A stretch of DNA of 55,090 bases from Thiomonas sp. FB-6 (GTDB lineage Bacteria; Pseudomonadota; Gammaproteobacteria; Burkholderiales; Burkholderiaceae_C): positions 1-55,090 of the forward strand of contig NZ_KB898490.1 of assembly GCF_000377645.1 (NCBI RefSeq), in the 5' to 3' direction. Position numbers and translations under genes: made by a program. Below the pieces are notes generated by a model. The model did not search any database, was not told the DNA's origin, and saw only the letters and a program-made list of their open reading frames with translations. Positions within the stretch are counted from its first letter, which is position 1. Every line of letters begins with the position of its first letter. Positions 8,726-20,240 of this stretch are shown piece by piece.

Positions 8726-9955
8726 ATGTCTGAAGCCGTTTCCGAGATCCTGGATGTCGATGCCGCGCTGAGCCTGCTCCTCGAGCAGGCCGCGCCGCTG
8801 GGGCCCTCGCAGCTGACCCCCACCGAAGGGGCGCTGGGCAGGGTGCTGGCACAGGACCTGTCCAGCCCCATCGACGTGCCCGGGCTGGACAACAGCCAGA
8901 TGGACGGTTATGCCCTGCGCAGCGCCGACGTGGCCGTGCCGGGCGCGCGCCTGCGCGTGGCGCAGCGCATCGCGGCCGGCCAGGTGGGCCTGCCCCTGGG
9001 CCAGGGCGAGGCCGCGCGGATTTTCACGGGGGCTCCGATTCCCCCCGGGGCCGACGCTGTGGTCATGCAGGAGCAGTGCCGCGCCGAGGGCGCCGAGGTG
9101 CTGGTGGACCATGTTCCGCGCCCGGGAGAGTGGGTGCGGCCCAGCGGCTTCGACGTGCGCGCGGGCAGTGTGGTGATGCGCAGCGGGCAGCGTCTGCGCC
9201 CGCAGGACCTGGGCCAGGCCGCATCGGTGGGCGTGGCCGACGTGCTGGTGGCCCCGCGCCCGCGCGTGGCCCTGCTGTGCACCGGGGACGAATTGGCGCA
9301 ACCCGGGCAGCCGCTGCGCCCCGGCGGCGTCTACAACAGCAACCGCTTCATGCTGCGCGCCATGCTCGAGGCGCTGGGTTGCGAGGTCAGCGACCTCGGC
9401 CAGGTGGCCGACACCCTGCAGGCCACGCGCGAGGCCCTGCACGCCGCCGCGAGCGCCCACGACCTGGTGCTCAGCTCCGGCGGCATGTCGGTGGGCGGCG
9501 AGGACCATGTGCGCCCCGCCGTGGAATCGCAAGGCCATCTGAGCCATTGGCGCATCGCCATGAAGCCGGGCAAGCCGCTGGCCTTCGGCGAGCTGCGCCG
9601 GGACGACGGCAGCGCGGCGCATTTCATCGGCCTGCCGGGCAATCCGGTGTCGAGTTTCGTGACCTTCGCGCTGTTCGTGCGCCCCTTCGTGCTGGCGCTG
9701 CAGGGGGCCTCGCGCCTGCAGCCGCAGGCGCTGCACCTGCCCAGCGCCAGCGCATGGTCCCGCCCCGACCGCCGCCGCGAGTTCCTGCGCGCGCGCCTGG
9801 ACGAGCAGGGCCGGGTGGAACTGTACCCGGAGCAGAACTCGGCGGTGCTGAGTTCCGCGGTATGGGGCGACGGGCTGGTGGACAACCCGGCCGGCCAGGC
9901 CTTCGGCGTCGGCGACACGGTGCGCTTCCTTCCGTTCGCGGCCTTGCTCGGCTGA
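8726..9955 (+). CDS. moeA: Molybdopterin molybdenumtransferase MoeA
   Basis: This 409-residue MoeA inserts molybdate into adenylylated molybdopterin. Family blocks appear in order: DNSQMDGYALRSADV, RIFTGAPIPPGADAVVMQEQ, RPSGFDVRAGSVVMRSGQRLRPQDLGQAASVG, LLCTGDEL, VYNSNRFMLRAML, LVLSSGGMSVGGEDHV, and the substrate loop HFIGLPGNPVSSFVTF. The start ATG 8726 gives MSEAVSEIL. An upstream in-frame ATG adds 23 residues with no family match. Together with mobB upstream and moaD-moaE downstream it forms a cofactor locus. Confidence 0.95.
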   Translation: MSEAVSEILDVDAALSLLLEQAAPLGPSQLTPTEGALGRVLAQDLSSPIDVPGLDNSQMDGYALRSADVAVPGARLRVAQRIAAGQVGLPLGQGEAARIFTGAPIPPGADAVVMQEQCRAEGAEVLVDHVPRPGEWVRPSGFDVRAGSVVMRSGQRLRPQDLGQAASVGVADVLVAPRPRVALLCTGDELAQPGQPLRPGGVYNSNRFMLRAMLEALGCEVSDLGQVADTLQATREALHAAASAHDLVLSSGGMSVGGEDHVRPAVESQGHLSHWRIAMKPGKPLAFGELRRDDGSAAHFIGLPGNPVSSFVTFALFVRPFVLALQGASRLQPQALHLPSASAWSRPDRRREFLRARLDEQGRVELYPEQNSAVLSSAVWGDGLVDNPAGQAFGVGDTVRFLPFAALLG

Positions 9956-9966
9956 TCGCCCCAGTC

Positions 9967-9994
9967 GCGCGATTCGCCCGCCGGCGAATCGCGC
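9967..9994. terminator. 12-bp perfect hairpin just after moeA
   Basis: GCGCGATTCGCC (9967-9978) and GGCGAATCGCGC (9983-9994) form a perfect 12-bp stem with a 4-base loop, starting 12 bases after the moeA stop. No U-run follows, so this may be a Rho-assisted end or RNA-protecting stem. It cleanly separates moeA from the AT-rich leader of the autotransporter. Confidence 0.5.
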
Positions 9995-10001
9995 GCGAAT
10001 C

Positions 10002-10045
10002 ATCGGTGATTATCACCGATATCAATATTCCGGAATTTTCCGGAA
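10002..10045 (+). promoter_or_regulatory. AT-rich operator/promoter region of autotransporter 1
   Basis: Within an unusually AT-rich gap is a perfect inverted repeat ATCGGTGA-TTA-TCACCGAT (10002-10020). It is followed by ATCAATATT and two copies of the palindrome TTCCGGAA at 10028-10035 and 10038-10045, exactly 10 bases apart (one helical turn). This is consistent with regulator binding. ATCAATATT also occurs upstream of the second autotransporter at about 33475. Function is inferred. Confidence 0.4.
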
Positions 10046-10151
10046 AACGATTTTTAAATCCCCCCGCGGCGACAATTTCCAAAATCCCCGGATTCGCAAG
10101 AAAAACGCAAATTCGGGAAATTCCTGGAATTTTTCGAGCGAAGGGGGAATC

Positions 10152-13100
10152 ATGAGGGCACTCGCACCGCGCCCGGTTGGCGCTGCCAGCCGATCCACCA
10201 AGGGCCGTGATTCCGGCCCGTGCACACTGCAGCCCAGCCGGCTTTCCCGAGCGCTGGCCATGGCTTCGCTGCTGGCCTGCCCGGGGGCCAGCGCCTGGGC
10301 CACGGCCTGTCCCTCGGGTGCGGTGACCCAGGCCAGCGGTACGAGTTCCGGTAGTCTGTCGTATGCGCTGGCCAATGGTAATTGCGCTGACCTCAGTACC
10401 TCGGTCGGTGGCGGGACCTACACCCTTGGACAGAATGCGGCGCTGACGGCGCCCGCCACCATCTATCTGGAGACCACGGGCAGCGCGGCCGCCTACACCC
10501 TCGCCGGCTCCGCGAGTCCGACCAAGCTCCTGATGTTCGACGAGGTGCCCACGGTGGTGCTCGACTTCGCCGCGGACACAGTCAGCGGCGCGGCCGCTCC
10601 GGTCACGCTCACCCTGGCGCCCAGCGTGGCCTTCAGCGTTCTGACTGCCGGCAATGCGGTCGCAGAGATCGGTCAGGGCGTGTCTCTCGCAGTAGCATCG
10701 GGTGCGCCGCTCGGCTCGGGGCTGACCGTTCGCCTGGATGGCGGCAGCGGACCCCTGTCGGCCGCCCTGGATTTTCAGGGCAACACGACGGTGGATGGCA
10801 ATTTGTCTCTCGCGGGCAGCGGTACGAGCGCGCTACATACGAACGGCCACAGCGTCTACGTTACCGGTGGCGCGTACGGTGGTGCAACCCTCGGCAACAG
10901 CGCGATGCTGATCGACGGCGGCGGAAGCGTGGTCATTGGCGGCAATCTGGAACCCTATGCGGGAGTCGACGTTGCCGCCGGAACCACCCTGACGGTTGCG
11001 GGCGGCGGTACGGTGGCCATTGGGGGGACGCTGCAAGCGGACGGGACCGTGGACTTGCGCGCAGCCAGCAGCAATCCGACTGTGCAGAGCCTCGCTGGGG
11101 CAACGACCGGCGTGCTGGAACTCGGCGGCTCGACTCTGACCATCAACTACGGCTCGAGCGATTTCGCTGGAAACATCAGTGGAACCGGCGGCATTTTCGT
11201 GCAAGGTGGCACCCAGGTACTGAGCGGGGTCGACGGCGACTCGGGGGAGACACTCATCGCCGGCGGTGCCACCTTGCAACTGGGTTCGTCGGCCACGATG
11301 ACGGCTTCCCCCGTGCAGGCAGATGGAACGCTGGACCTGAGCGCGCAGTCCGGCGGCAGTACGCTGCTGAGTCTGGGGGGGAGTGGGAGGGTGACCCTTG
11401 GCGGGCAGGTGCTGACCATCAGCACTGCCGATCCGAGCATGAATTTCTCGGGCCGCATTTCCGGTTCCGGATCCCTGCATATCGCCACAGGCACGCAAGT
11501 ACTCAGCGGCAACAACGTCTACAGCGGCAGCACCGTGATCGACCCGGGGGCCACGCTGGCGCTGAGAGGCGGCGGCTCGCTGGGTTCCTCGCCAGTCGTG
11601 GATAACGGCAGCCTGGACATATCCGCTACCAGCGCCGGGGTCACCTTGGCCAGCCTGTCGGGCACCGGCGGCGTGAGCCTGGGTTCGCAGACCCTCACCC
11701 TGAACAACGGTGGGGGCAACACCCTGGGGGGAGTGATCCAGGGCAGCGGCGGGCTGGATCTGCTTGCCGGCACGCAGACTCTCACGGGCACCAACAACTA
11801 CCAAGGCAGCACCTCCATAGCCTCCGGCGCCACGCTTGCGCTGGCGGGCCATGGCTCGGTGGGCTCGTCACCGGTGGCCGACGAAGGCACCTTCGACATC
11901 TCCGGCACCACCTCGGGTGCCAGCGTGGGCAGTATCGCCGGCAACGGCGGCGTGAGCCTGGGCAGCCAGACCCTGACCGTGACCAGTGGCAGCGGCACGC
12001 TGGGAGGGAGCATCACCGGCAGCGGCGGGCTGAGCATCACCGGGGGCAACGAGACCTTGAGTGCCACCAACTTCTACACCGGGCAAACTGCCATCGCCGC
12101 GGGCGCGACCCTGACCTTGACCCATGACGGTGGCCTGTATTCGGGTTCGAGCACGCTGGACAACGGTACCCTGGTGTTGGTCTACGCCACGCAGGGCCTG
12201 GGCACGGCGATCGACGGCAGCGGCGGCGTGACGGTCAACGGCGGCGTCGCCGCGCTCAGCGCTGTGAACGGCTACAGCGGAGCGACGAACATCGAGGCCG
12301 GCAGCACGCTGAACCTGTTCGGCTCGGGCTCCATAGCCTCGTCAGCGGTGAGCGATGACGGCATGCTGGATATCTCCATGGCCAACGGCCCGAGAAGTGT
12401 GGCATCGATTGCCGGCAGCGGTGCGGTGGCGCTGGGGGCGAACACCCTGACGGTGACCCAGGCCTCCGGGGAACTCATGGGGGCCATCTCGGGCAGCGGC
12501 GGTCTGGAAATCGCCGCCGGCACGCAGACCCTCAGCGGCAACAATAACTACACCGGCAACACCGCGATCGACGCGGGAGCCACGCTGGCGTTGGCGCGCA
12601 ATGGCACGCTGAGCCTAACGCCGGTGGTGGACAACGGCACGCTGGACATTTCTTCCGCCGCAGGCAGCCCGACGGTGAAAAGCATCTCGGGGACGGGTGG
12701 GGTGGTCCTCGGGGGAGGCAATACGCTGACGGTGGTCAACGCCAGTGGTTCGCTCGATGGCGTGCTCTCGGGAAGCGGCGGCTTGCACATCGTGGCGGGG
12801 ACACAGACTCTCGGTACAGGCGAGACCTACCACGGAGTCACGACCGTTGACGCCGGTGCAACCTTGCGGCTGTCGGGCAATGCCTCGATCCCTTCGTCCG
12901 CAGTCAACGACGACGGCACCCTGGATATTTCAACAACGACGGCAGGGGCCTCCGTGTCCAGCCTGGCGGGGTCCGGAACGGTGAACCTGGGTAGCAACAC
13001 CCTCGACATCACCCAAGCGCAGGGCAGCTTTGACGGCGGGATCACAGGCGCGGGCGGATTGAGCCTTGATAGCGGCAACGAGGTCCTCGGTGGCGCCAAT

Positions 13101-14645
13101 TCCTTCCTCGGCGGCACCACCGTCCAGGGTGGCACATTGGGCCTGGCCAACGGCAGCAGTTTGGCGTCGGGCCTGGTGGTGCAAAGCGGTGGCAGCGTGC
13201 AGGCGGGCAGTGCCAGCGTGGCCGGTTCGGTTTCCAACGGCGGCACGCTGAGAATCGGCAGCACGGCTGCCCCGAATGCCACGTTGAGCGTCGGCGGCAG
13301 TTACACCCAGGGAGCCAACGGTGTGCTGAGCCTGGCCATCAGTCCGAGCAGCAACAGCCAGCTTGTGGTCAACGGGCCCAGCCTGAACCTCGGGGGCACG
13401 CTGCGCGTGAGCGCCGCCCCCGGCAACTATCTGAAGACCACCTATGTGCTGGTGCAGGCGCCGGCGACCACCGTGCTCAATGGGCGCTTCAGCCAGCTGC
13501 AGCTCACCGGCCTGGGCTCGCAATACGCCTATCAGCTCACGTATCTGAGCGACCCGCAGGTGCTGCTGAGCCTCTACCAGGCCAACTCCTTCCAGTAGAA
13601 CGCGACCACCGCCAACACGGGCGGCCCTGCGGGTGCTCTGGATACAGCGATCGCTTCGGCCACTGGCAGCTGGTACGACCGCCTCAATGCCCTGTACACG
13701 CTGCCGCAGGCGCAATTGTCGCAGGCCCTGGATCGTCTGGACGGCCAGCTCTACGCGCAGGCTGGCGGCTGGTTGCTGCATGATCTATCGTGGTCCTGGG
13801 GGCAGGTATTCTCGCGCATGAACCTTGCCCAGCAGATCGACCCGCAACCTGAGCGCGACGTATTCCTGGTGACTGGGGGACAGCGCGGTCACACCATCGG
13901 CGACGGCAATGCCGACGCGACGCGCACGCAGGCATCGACCATGACCCTGGGTGTGCAGGGACGCCGCGCGGGTTGGGACCTGGGTGTGATGGGAGGTTCA
14001 CTGCATGACGGAGCCACGCGCGACTGGGCCGCCGACTCCGAATCGGCCTCGTTGTGGCGTGTGGGTGGATTCGCCGGGCGTCGAATGGGGCCTGTGCGTC
14101 TGGGGGCCGTCTTCGGCTATGCGCAGGGACCGGTGCAGACCGGTGGTGCATCGCGTACGGCCCGGGCGTGGACCCTGCAGGCGCGGGTCGGGCGTGATGT
14201 GGTTCTGCCGCGGCAAGGCCTCTCCCTCATGCCCCTGCTCGGGCTGGACCTGCAGCACCTTTCGCTGCCAGGGGCGCGCGAGAGCGACTCGCAGCTGGGC
14301 CTGCAGGTGCCTTCCCAGAGCGAGTACAGCAGCTCGATGCTCGCCGCGCTCCGCGCAGACCGGGTTTGGGAGCAAGGAACCCGTTCGTGGATCTTCAGCA
14401 CCGCGCTCGGACTGCGTCATGAATTCAGACTGCCGTCGAGCGGATTGACCATGGAGTTCAATGGTGTGCCTGGGGTTCCCTTCACGACCCATGCCGTGGC
14501 CCCCGACCGGAATGTGCTGGAAGGCAGTCTGGGTGTGCAACTGCGAACGGGCAGGCAAATGACGCTGAGCCTTTCCTACCAGGGCGAATACGGGCACAGC
14601 ACCCGCGCCAATGCACTCAGCCTGCGCGCATCCTGGGCCTTCTAG
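10152..14645 (+). pseudogene. Autotransporter with PATR repeats, split by an in-frame TAG at 13596-13598
   Basis: A type Va secretion (autotransporter) gene. The start ATG 10152 follows AAGGGGG. A long N-terminal leader ends in an AMASLLACPGASAWA signal peptide. The passenger carries about eight 70-85-residue repeats of the form GGLxIxxGTQTLSGxNxYxGxTxIxxGATL (about residues 346-1020), then an autochaperone-like block (GGSYTQGANGVLSLAIS, LRVSAAPGNYL). TAG at codon 1149 then interrupts the frame. The same frame continues without any shift through a linker helix (SQALDRLDGQLYA) and an autotransporter beta-barrel ending in ASWAF, with the typical C-terminal Phe. Without read-through the passenger could not be exported by its own barrel. 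The gene lies between moeA and moaD, splitting a cofactor locus. An intact paralog is at 33633-36422. A sequencing error or natural suppression cannot be excluded. Confidence 0.85.
11188..13206 (+). repeat. Eight degenerate passenger repeats of autotransporter 1
   Basis: Eight tandem copies of a passenger-associated repeat can be read in the protein. Each has GGLxIxxGTQTLSG, an aromatic position near NxYxG, TxIxxGATLxL, then VxDxGTLDIS. Copies 4, 5 and 8 are the most diverged. The second autotransporter has only about three copies (34661-35295), so repeat number differs between the paralogs. Confidence 0.75.
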
Positions 14646-14774
14646 GAGGGCGCCCGCACCCAGGCCGCCCGGCCCTCGGCGCAAGGCCCATGGGGGCTTT
14701 GTATCATGGGGATTGCGCGTCAGGAGTCGCGCTGCGAAGACTTCCCGTCGAACGCCCCCCGGGCCCAGGCTCTC

Positions 14775-15032
14775 ATGCAAACCACCATCCGCTATTTCGC
14801 CAGCGTGCGCGAGGCCCTGGGCACCGCCAGCGAAACCGTCGAGCTTCCCGATACCCTGCGCACGCTGGGCGAGGCGCGGACGTGGCTGGCCGCGCGCAGC
14901 GAGCGCCATGCGGCCGCGCTGGGAGCGCAGCGCACGCTGCGCATGGCCTGCGACCACGTGATGGCGGAGCCCGACGAGGCCTTGCTGCCGGGGCGCGAGA
15001 TCGCCTTTTTCCCGCCGGTCACCGGCGGCTGA
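14775..15032 (+). CDS. moaD: Molybdopterin synthase sulfur carrier subunit
   Basis: An 85-residue ubiquitin-fold protein with the obligatory C-terminal diglycine (FFPPVTGG), the site of thiocarboxylation. The N-terminus MQTTIRYFASVREALG is the MoaD signature. It carries the sulfur that MoaE uses to make the dithiolene of molybdopterin. ATG 14775 is chosen because the upstream in-frame extension lacks family similarity. moaE begins 23 bases downstream, so the two form an operon. A GTATCAT element at 14701-14707 could be a local -10 box, giving moaD-moaE a promoter independent of the autotransporter. Confidence 0.94.
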   Translation: MQTTIRYFASVREALGTASETVELPDTLRTLGEARTWLAARSERHAAALGAQRTLRMACDHVMAEPDEALLPGREIAFFPPVTGG

Positions 15033-15055
15033 GCGCGCACGCGGGGAGCCAGCGC

Positions 15056-15538
15056 ATGTTCGAGGTTCGCATCCAGACCGAGGCTTTCGATGCCGGGGCC
15101 GAGTCGCGCCGTCTGCGCGCCGGGCGCATCGACATCGGCGCGCTGGTGGTGTTCGAGGGCATCTGCCGTGACCATGCCCCCGGGGTCGAGGGCGTGCAGT
15201 CCCTGGAGCTCGAGCACTACCCGGAGATGACCCGGGCCAGCATCGAGCGCATGGTCGGCCAGGCGAGGGTCCGCTGGCCGCTGCAGGGCGCGGTGGTGGT
15301 GCACCGGGTGGGTCTGTTGCATCCCGGGGATCCGATCGTGCTGGTGGTGGTGGCCAGCAGCCATCGCCACGACGCCTTCGAGGCCTGCGCCTTCCTGATG
15401 GATTATCTGAAGACCCAGGCGCCGCTGTGGAAGAAGGAAGCCACGCCGCAGGGCGCGCAGTGGGTGGACGCGCGCGAAGCGGACGACGAGGCGCTCGCGC
15501 GCTGGGGCATCGAATCGGGCAACAGCGGCACGCGCTAG
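15056..15538 (+). CDS. moaE: Molybdopterin synthase catalytic subunit
   Basis: This 160-residue MoaE shows the family blocks in order: GALVVFEGICRDH, LELEHYPEMTRASIERM, VVVHRVGLLHPGDPIVLVVVASSHRHDAFEACAFLMDYLKTQAPLWKKE. The last block carries the active-site lysines (KTQAPLWKKE) that bind precursor Z and MoaD. It pairs with moaD just upstream to form the heterotetrameric synthase. ATG 15056 is preceded by GGGGAG about 10 bases upstream. Confidence 0.95.
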   Translation: MFEVRIQTEAFDAGAESRRLRAGRIDIGALVVFEGICRDHAPGVEGVQSLELEHYPEMTRASIERMVGQARVRWPLQGAVVVHRVGLLHPGDPIVLVVVASSHRHDAFEACAFLMDYLKTQAPLWKKEATPQGAQWVDAREADDEALARWGIESGNSGTR

Positions 15539-15552
15539 GAGCCTGGGCGTGC

Positions 15553-15885
15553 TCAGACGCCGGCCAGACGGCCCAGCAGGCGCAGCCAGGCCTGCAGACG
15601 CCCGCGCCCGCGGCGCAGGCCCACCCACAACAGCCAGCCGTTGCGCAACCAGCGCAGGGCGCCGCGCGGGCGCCAAAGCAGGAACAGGCTGCCCAGGGTC
15701 GCGGCCAGGGTCGAGTGCTCGCGCAGCAGGCCTCCCAGTCCGGCCCCCAGGTTGCGCAGCCGCTGCGTGGCGGACAGCAGGCCCTCGGCTTGCTCGAGCA
15801 GGCCCAGGCAGGCTACCCGCTGCTGCGCGATGCGCAGCTGCAGGCGCTGCTTGCGCAGCAGCAGCTGGACTTCCTCAGGGGGCAC
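15553..15885 (-). CDS. YqjK-like small protein
   Basis: A 110-residue hypothetical protein, last of a three-gene minus-strand set. The N-terminal half is rich in Leu/Arg/Gln helices (EEVQLLLRKQRLQLRIAQQR), followed by a short hydrophobic stretch (LAATLGSLFLLW, RNGWLLWVGL). Similarity to the YqjK family is by position and composition only. GTG 15885 is preferred because GGAG lies 7 bases upstream. The frame also allows GTG 15912, where a purine run is too close to act as a ribosome site. It overlaps the end of the YqjE-like gene by 11 bases. Confidence 0.6.
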   Translation of the reverse strand: MPPEEVQLLLRKQRLQLRIAQQRVACLGLLEQAEGLLSATQRLRNLGAGLGGLLREHSTLAATLGSLFLLWRPRGALRWLRNGWLLWVGLRRGRGRLQAWLRLLGRLAGV

Positions 15886-16267
15886 GGCGCTGCTCCAGCG
15901 CGATGCGGTCACGCTCCAGCTCGGCCAGGCTGGCCGCGAACAGCCGGCTGCCGGCGGACCAGGCGCGCGCGGCCACGCCGGCCGCGCCCAGGCCCAGGCC
16001 GAAGGTGATGAAGGTGGCCAGCCCGAGCCCGAGCTGCCGGTGCGAGTCCCACAGCGCCACGGTGAGCCAGATCAGCGCGAACACCACCGCGAAGCCCAGC
16101 AGCACGCCGGCCAGCACGGTGCCCAGCAGCAGCCGGGCCAGGCGCAGCTTTTCCTCCTGCAGCTCCAGGCCCAGCAGTTCCAGCCGGGTCTGCGCGGACT
16201 GCAGCAGCAGGTCGAGGCGCTCGCGCAGGCTGCTGCCGCCCGGGCCGACGCCGAACAGGGATTTCAC
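15875..16267 (-). CDS. YqjE-like phage-holin-superfamily membrane protein
   Basis: A 130-residue inner-membrane protein. A cytoplasmic N-terminal helix (RERLDLLLQSAQTRLELLGLELQEEKLRL) is followed by two clear membrane segments (LLLGTVLAGVLLGFAVVFALIWLTVALW and LATFITFGLGLGAAGVAARAW). The family is often grouped with holins, but no lysis role is known for chromosomal YqjE. It sits 13 bases downstream of the YqjD/ElaB-like gene, in the conserved yqjD-yqjE-yqjK order seen in enterobacteria, which supports the assignment. Confidence 0.75.
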   Translation of the reverse strand: MKSLFGVGPGGSSLRERLDLLLQSAQTRLELLGLELQEEKLRLARLLLGTVLAGVLLGFAVVFALIWLTVALWDSHRQLGLGLATFITFGLGLGAAGVAARAWSAGSRLFAASLAELERDRIALEQRRAP

Positions 16268-16280
16268 CTGCGGGGGCCGG

Positions 16281-16619
16281 TCAGCGCCGGCCGATCAGCA
16301 GGCCCAGCAGAAAGGCCACGCCGGCGGTGGCGCCGATGGACTTCCAGGGGTTGTCGTGCACGTAGTCGTCGGTGGCGCGGGCCACCTGCTTGCCGCGCTC
16401 GACCATGTCGGCCTCCAGCTCGAACAGCTGTTCCTTCAGCGTGGACAGGCGTTCACCCAGGCGCGCGCGCACGTCGGCCAGGCGTTCGCCGGCCTGGCCG
16501 GCAGTGAGGCTGAGCAGTTCCTCGGCGTCCGAGGCGACCTCCCGCAGGTCGGCCACCAGACGGTCGGTTGCCTGGATGCCTTCGGCTGCGGCGGCTGCTT
16601 TGCTTGCGATCTTGGCCAT
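16281..16619 (-). CDS. DUF883 (YqjD/ElaB-like) membrane-anchored protein
   Basis: This 112-residue protein has a long amphipathic helical region (LREVASDAEELLSLTAGQAGERL...). It then has the family-defining DDYVHDNPWKSIGATAGVAFLLGLLIGRR end, a C-terminal membrane anchor preceded by the NPW motif. E. coli relatives YqjD and ElaB are tail-anchored and bind ribosomes in stationary phase. It is first of the three-gene set transcribed away from clpB. The 249-base gap to clpB holds promoters in both directions. Confidence 0.88.
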   Translation of the reverse strand: MAKIASKAAAAAEGIQATDRLVADLREVASDAEELLSLTAGQAGERLADVRARLGERLSTLKEQLFELEADMVERGKQVARATDDYVHDNPWKSIGATAGVAFLLGLLIGRR

Positions 16620-16815
16620 GGTGCGTTCTCCCGTGGGTGGTTGGTCGGAACCGGCTACGCCGTGGGGCGTGGGTCGAATCGATAGGCGCTAGCTTAAGCC
16701 CACGCGCAAACACGGCGTGGCAAAAGGCCTTTTCGCACGATTCGTACGCCCCGATGATGCCACTTCCTGCGACCTGCGTGCTTCATCCAGATCAAGTGCC
16801 CGGCCGGCCCCGCAC

Positions 16816-16843
16816 CTTGAAAATCGCGTCATGTTCCGCATCT
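16816..16843 (+). promoter_or_regulatory. Sigma-32 (heat-shock) promoter for clpB
   Basis: CTTGAAA at 16816-16822 matches the sigma-32 -35 consensus exactly. CCGCATCT at 16836-16843 matches the CCCCATNT -10 consensus at all but one position. The spacer is 13 bases, inside the normal 11-16 range. The start of transcription would be about 20 bases before the clpB ATG. Confidence 0.8.
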
Positions 16844-16868
16844 GTGCGTCGTATCCACGGAGAAATCC

Positions 16869-19466
<2,598 letters not shown>

Positions 19467-19579
19467 CCGGCGTCCTTTTCGGGCCCGTGGGTGTCCCCAT
19501 GCCGGCGCCTCCAGGCGCTAGCATGGGGTTTTCGCCAAGCCGCTCGCGCGGACGGCGCGACCCCAACCCGAACCCGACG

Positions 19580-20179
19580 ATGACTTCCTGGAAAGGCCGC
19601 CTGCTGCGCGCCGCGCTGGCAGGCCTCGCGGCGCTGCTGCTGCTCGGCGCCTGCGGCAAGAAACTGCATTGGGACCTGGACGACGTCGGCAGCGTGCTGC
19701 CCGACCTGAAGTTCAACCTGGTGAACGATGAAGGCAAGGCGGTGACCGCGGCCGACTACGCCGGCAAGGTGGTGGTGCTGTATTTCGGCTACACCCATTG
19801 CCCCGACGTGTGCCCGCTGACCCTGTCGCACCTGGCCGACGCGGTGCAGGCGCTGGGCCCGAAGGCCGACGACGTGCGCATCCTGTTCGTCTCGGTCGAC
19901 CCGGCGCGCGACACCCAGCCCATCCTGAAGGCCTACACGCGGGCCTTCAGTCCCCAGGCGGTGGGCCTGACGGGCTCGATGGAGCAGATCCAGGCGACCG
20001 CCAAGCGTTTCCACGTGGCCTTCAACTACGGCCGCAAGGATGCCTCGGGCAACTACGAGGTCAACCACAGCGCCGCCATCTACGTGTTCGACAAGCGCGG
20101 ACGCGGGCGCCTGATCGGCTCGGAGAACTCGGCGCCGGCGCAGATCACCCACGACCTGCGTCAACTGATCGAACGATGA
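19580..20179 (+). CDS. SCO1/SenC/PrrC copper chaperone lipoprotein
   Basis: This 199-residue periplasmic lipoprotein delivers copper to the CuA site of cytochrome c oxidase. The lipobox LLGAC places the lipidated cysteine at residue 25. The thioredoxin-like fold has the metal-binding pair C74 and C78 in GYTHCPDVCPLTLS and the third ligand H163 in VNHSAAIYVF. The start ATG 19580 gives MTSWKGRLLR directly before the signal peptide; the open frame runs far upstream through clpB with no meaning. It faces the CtaG-type assembly gene convergently, consistent with a shared oxidase-assembly function. Confidence 0.92.
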   Translation: MTSWKGRLLRAALAGLAALLLLGACGKKLHWDLDDVGSVLPDLKFNLVNDEGKAVTAADYAGKVVVLYFGYTHCPDVCPLTLSHLADAVQALGPKADDVRILFVSVDPARDTQPILKAYTRAFSPQAVGLTGSMEQIQATAKRFHVAFNYGRKDASGNYEVNHSAAIYVFDKRGRGRLIGSENSAPAQITHDLRQLIER

Positions 20180-20240
20180 TCGGCGAGCGGCGGGAATAAC
20201 GCGGCGGGTGCCGGCGAACTGCCGTTGTTGTCCCGGGGAA

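Noticed and set aside
11188-13206. Repeated units considered as a CRISPR-like or satellite array
   Set aside because: The repeats are degenerate at DNA level, in frame, and encode passenger repeats with no constant spacer.
13716-14645. Separate small protein starting at TTG 13716 and encoding the barrel alone
   Set aside because: The frame is continuous with the passenger upstream of the TAG, there is no ribosome site or signal peptide at TTG 13716, and the barrel would have no export signal. One interrupted gene explains it better.
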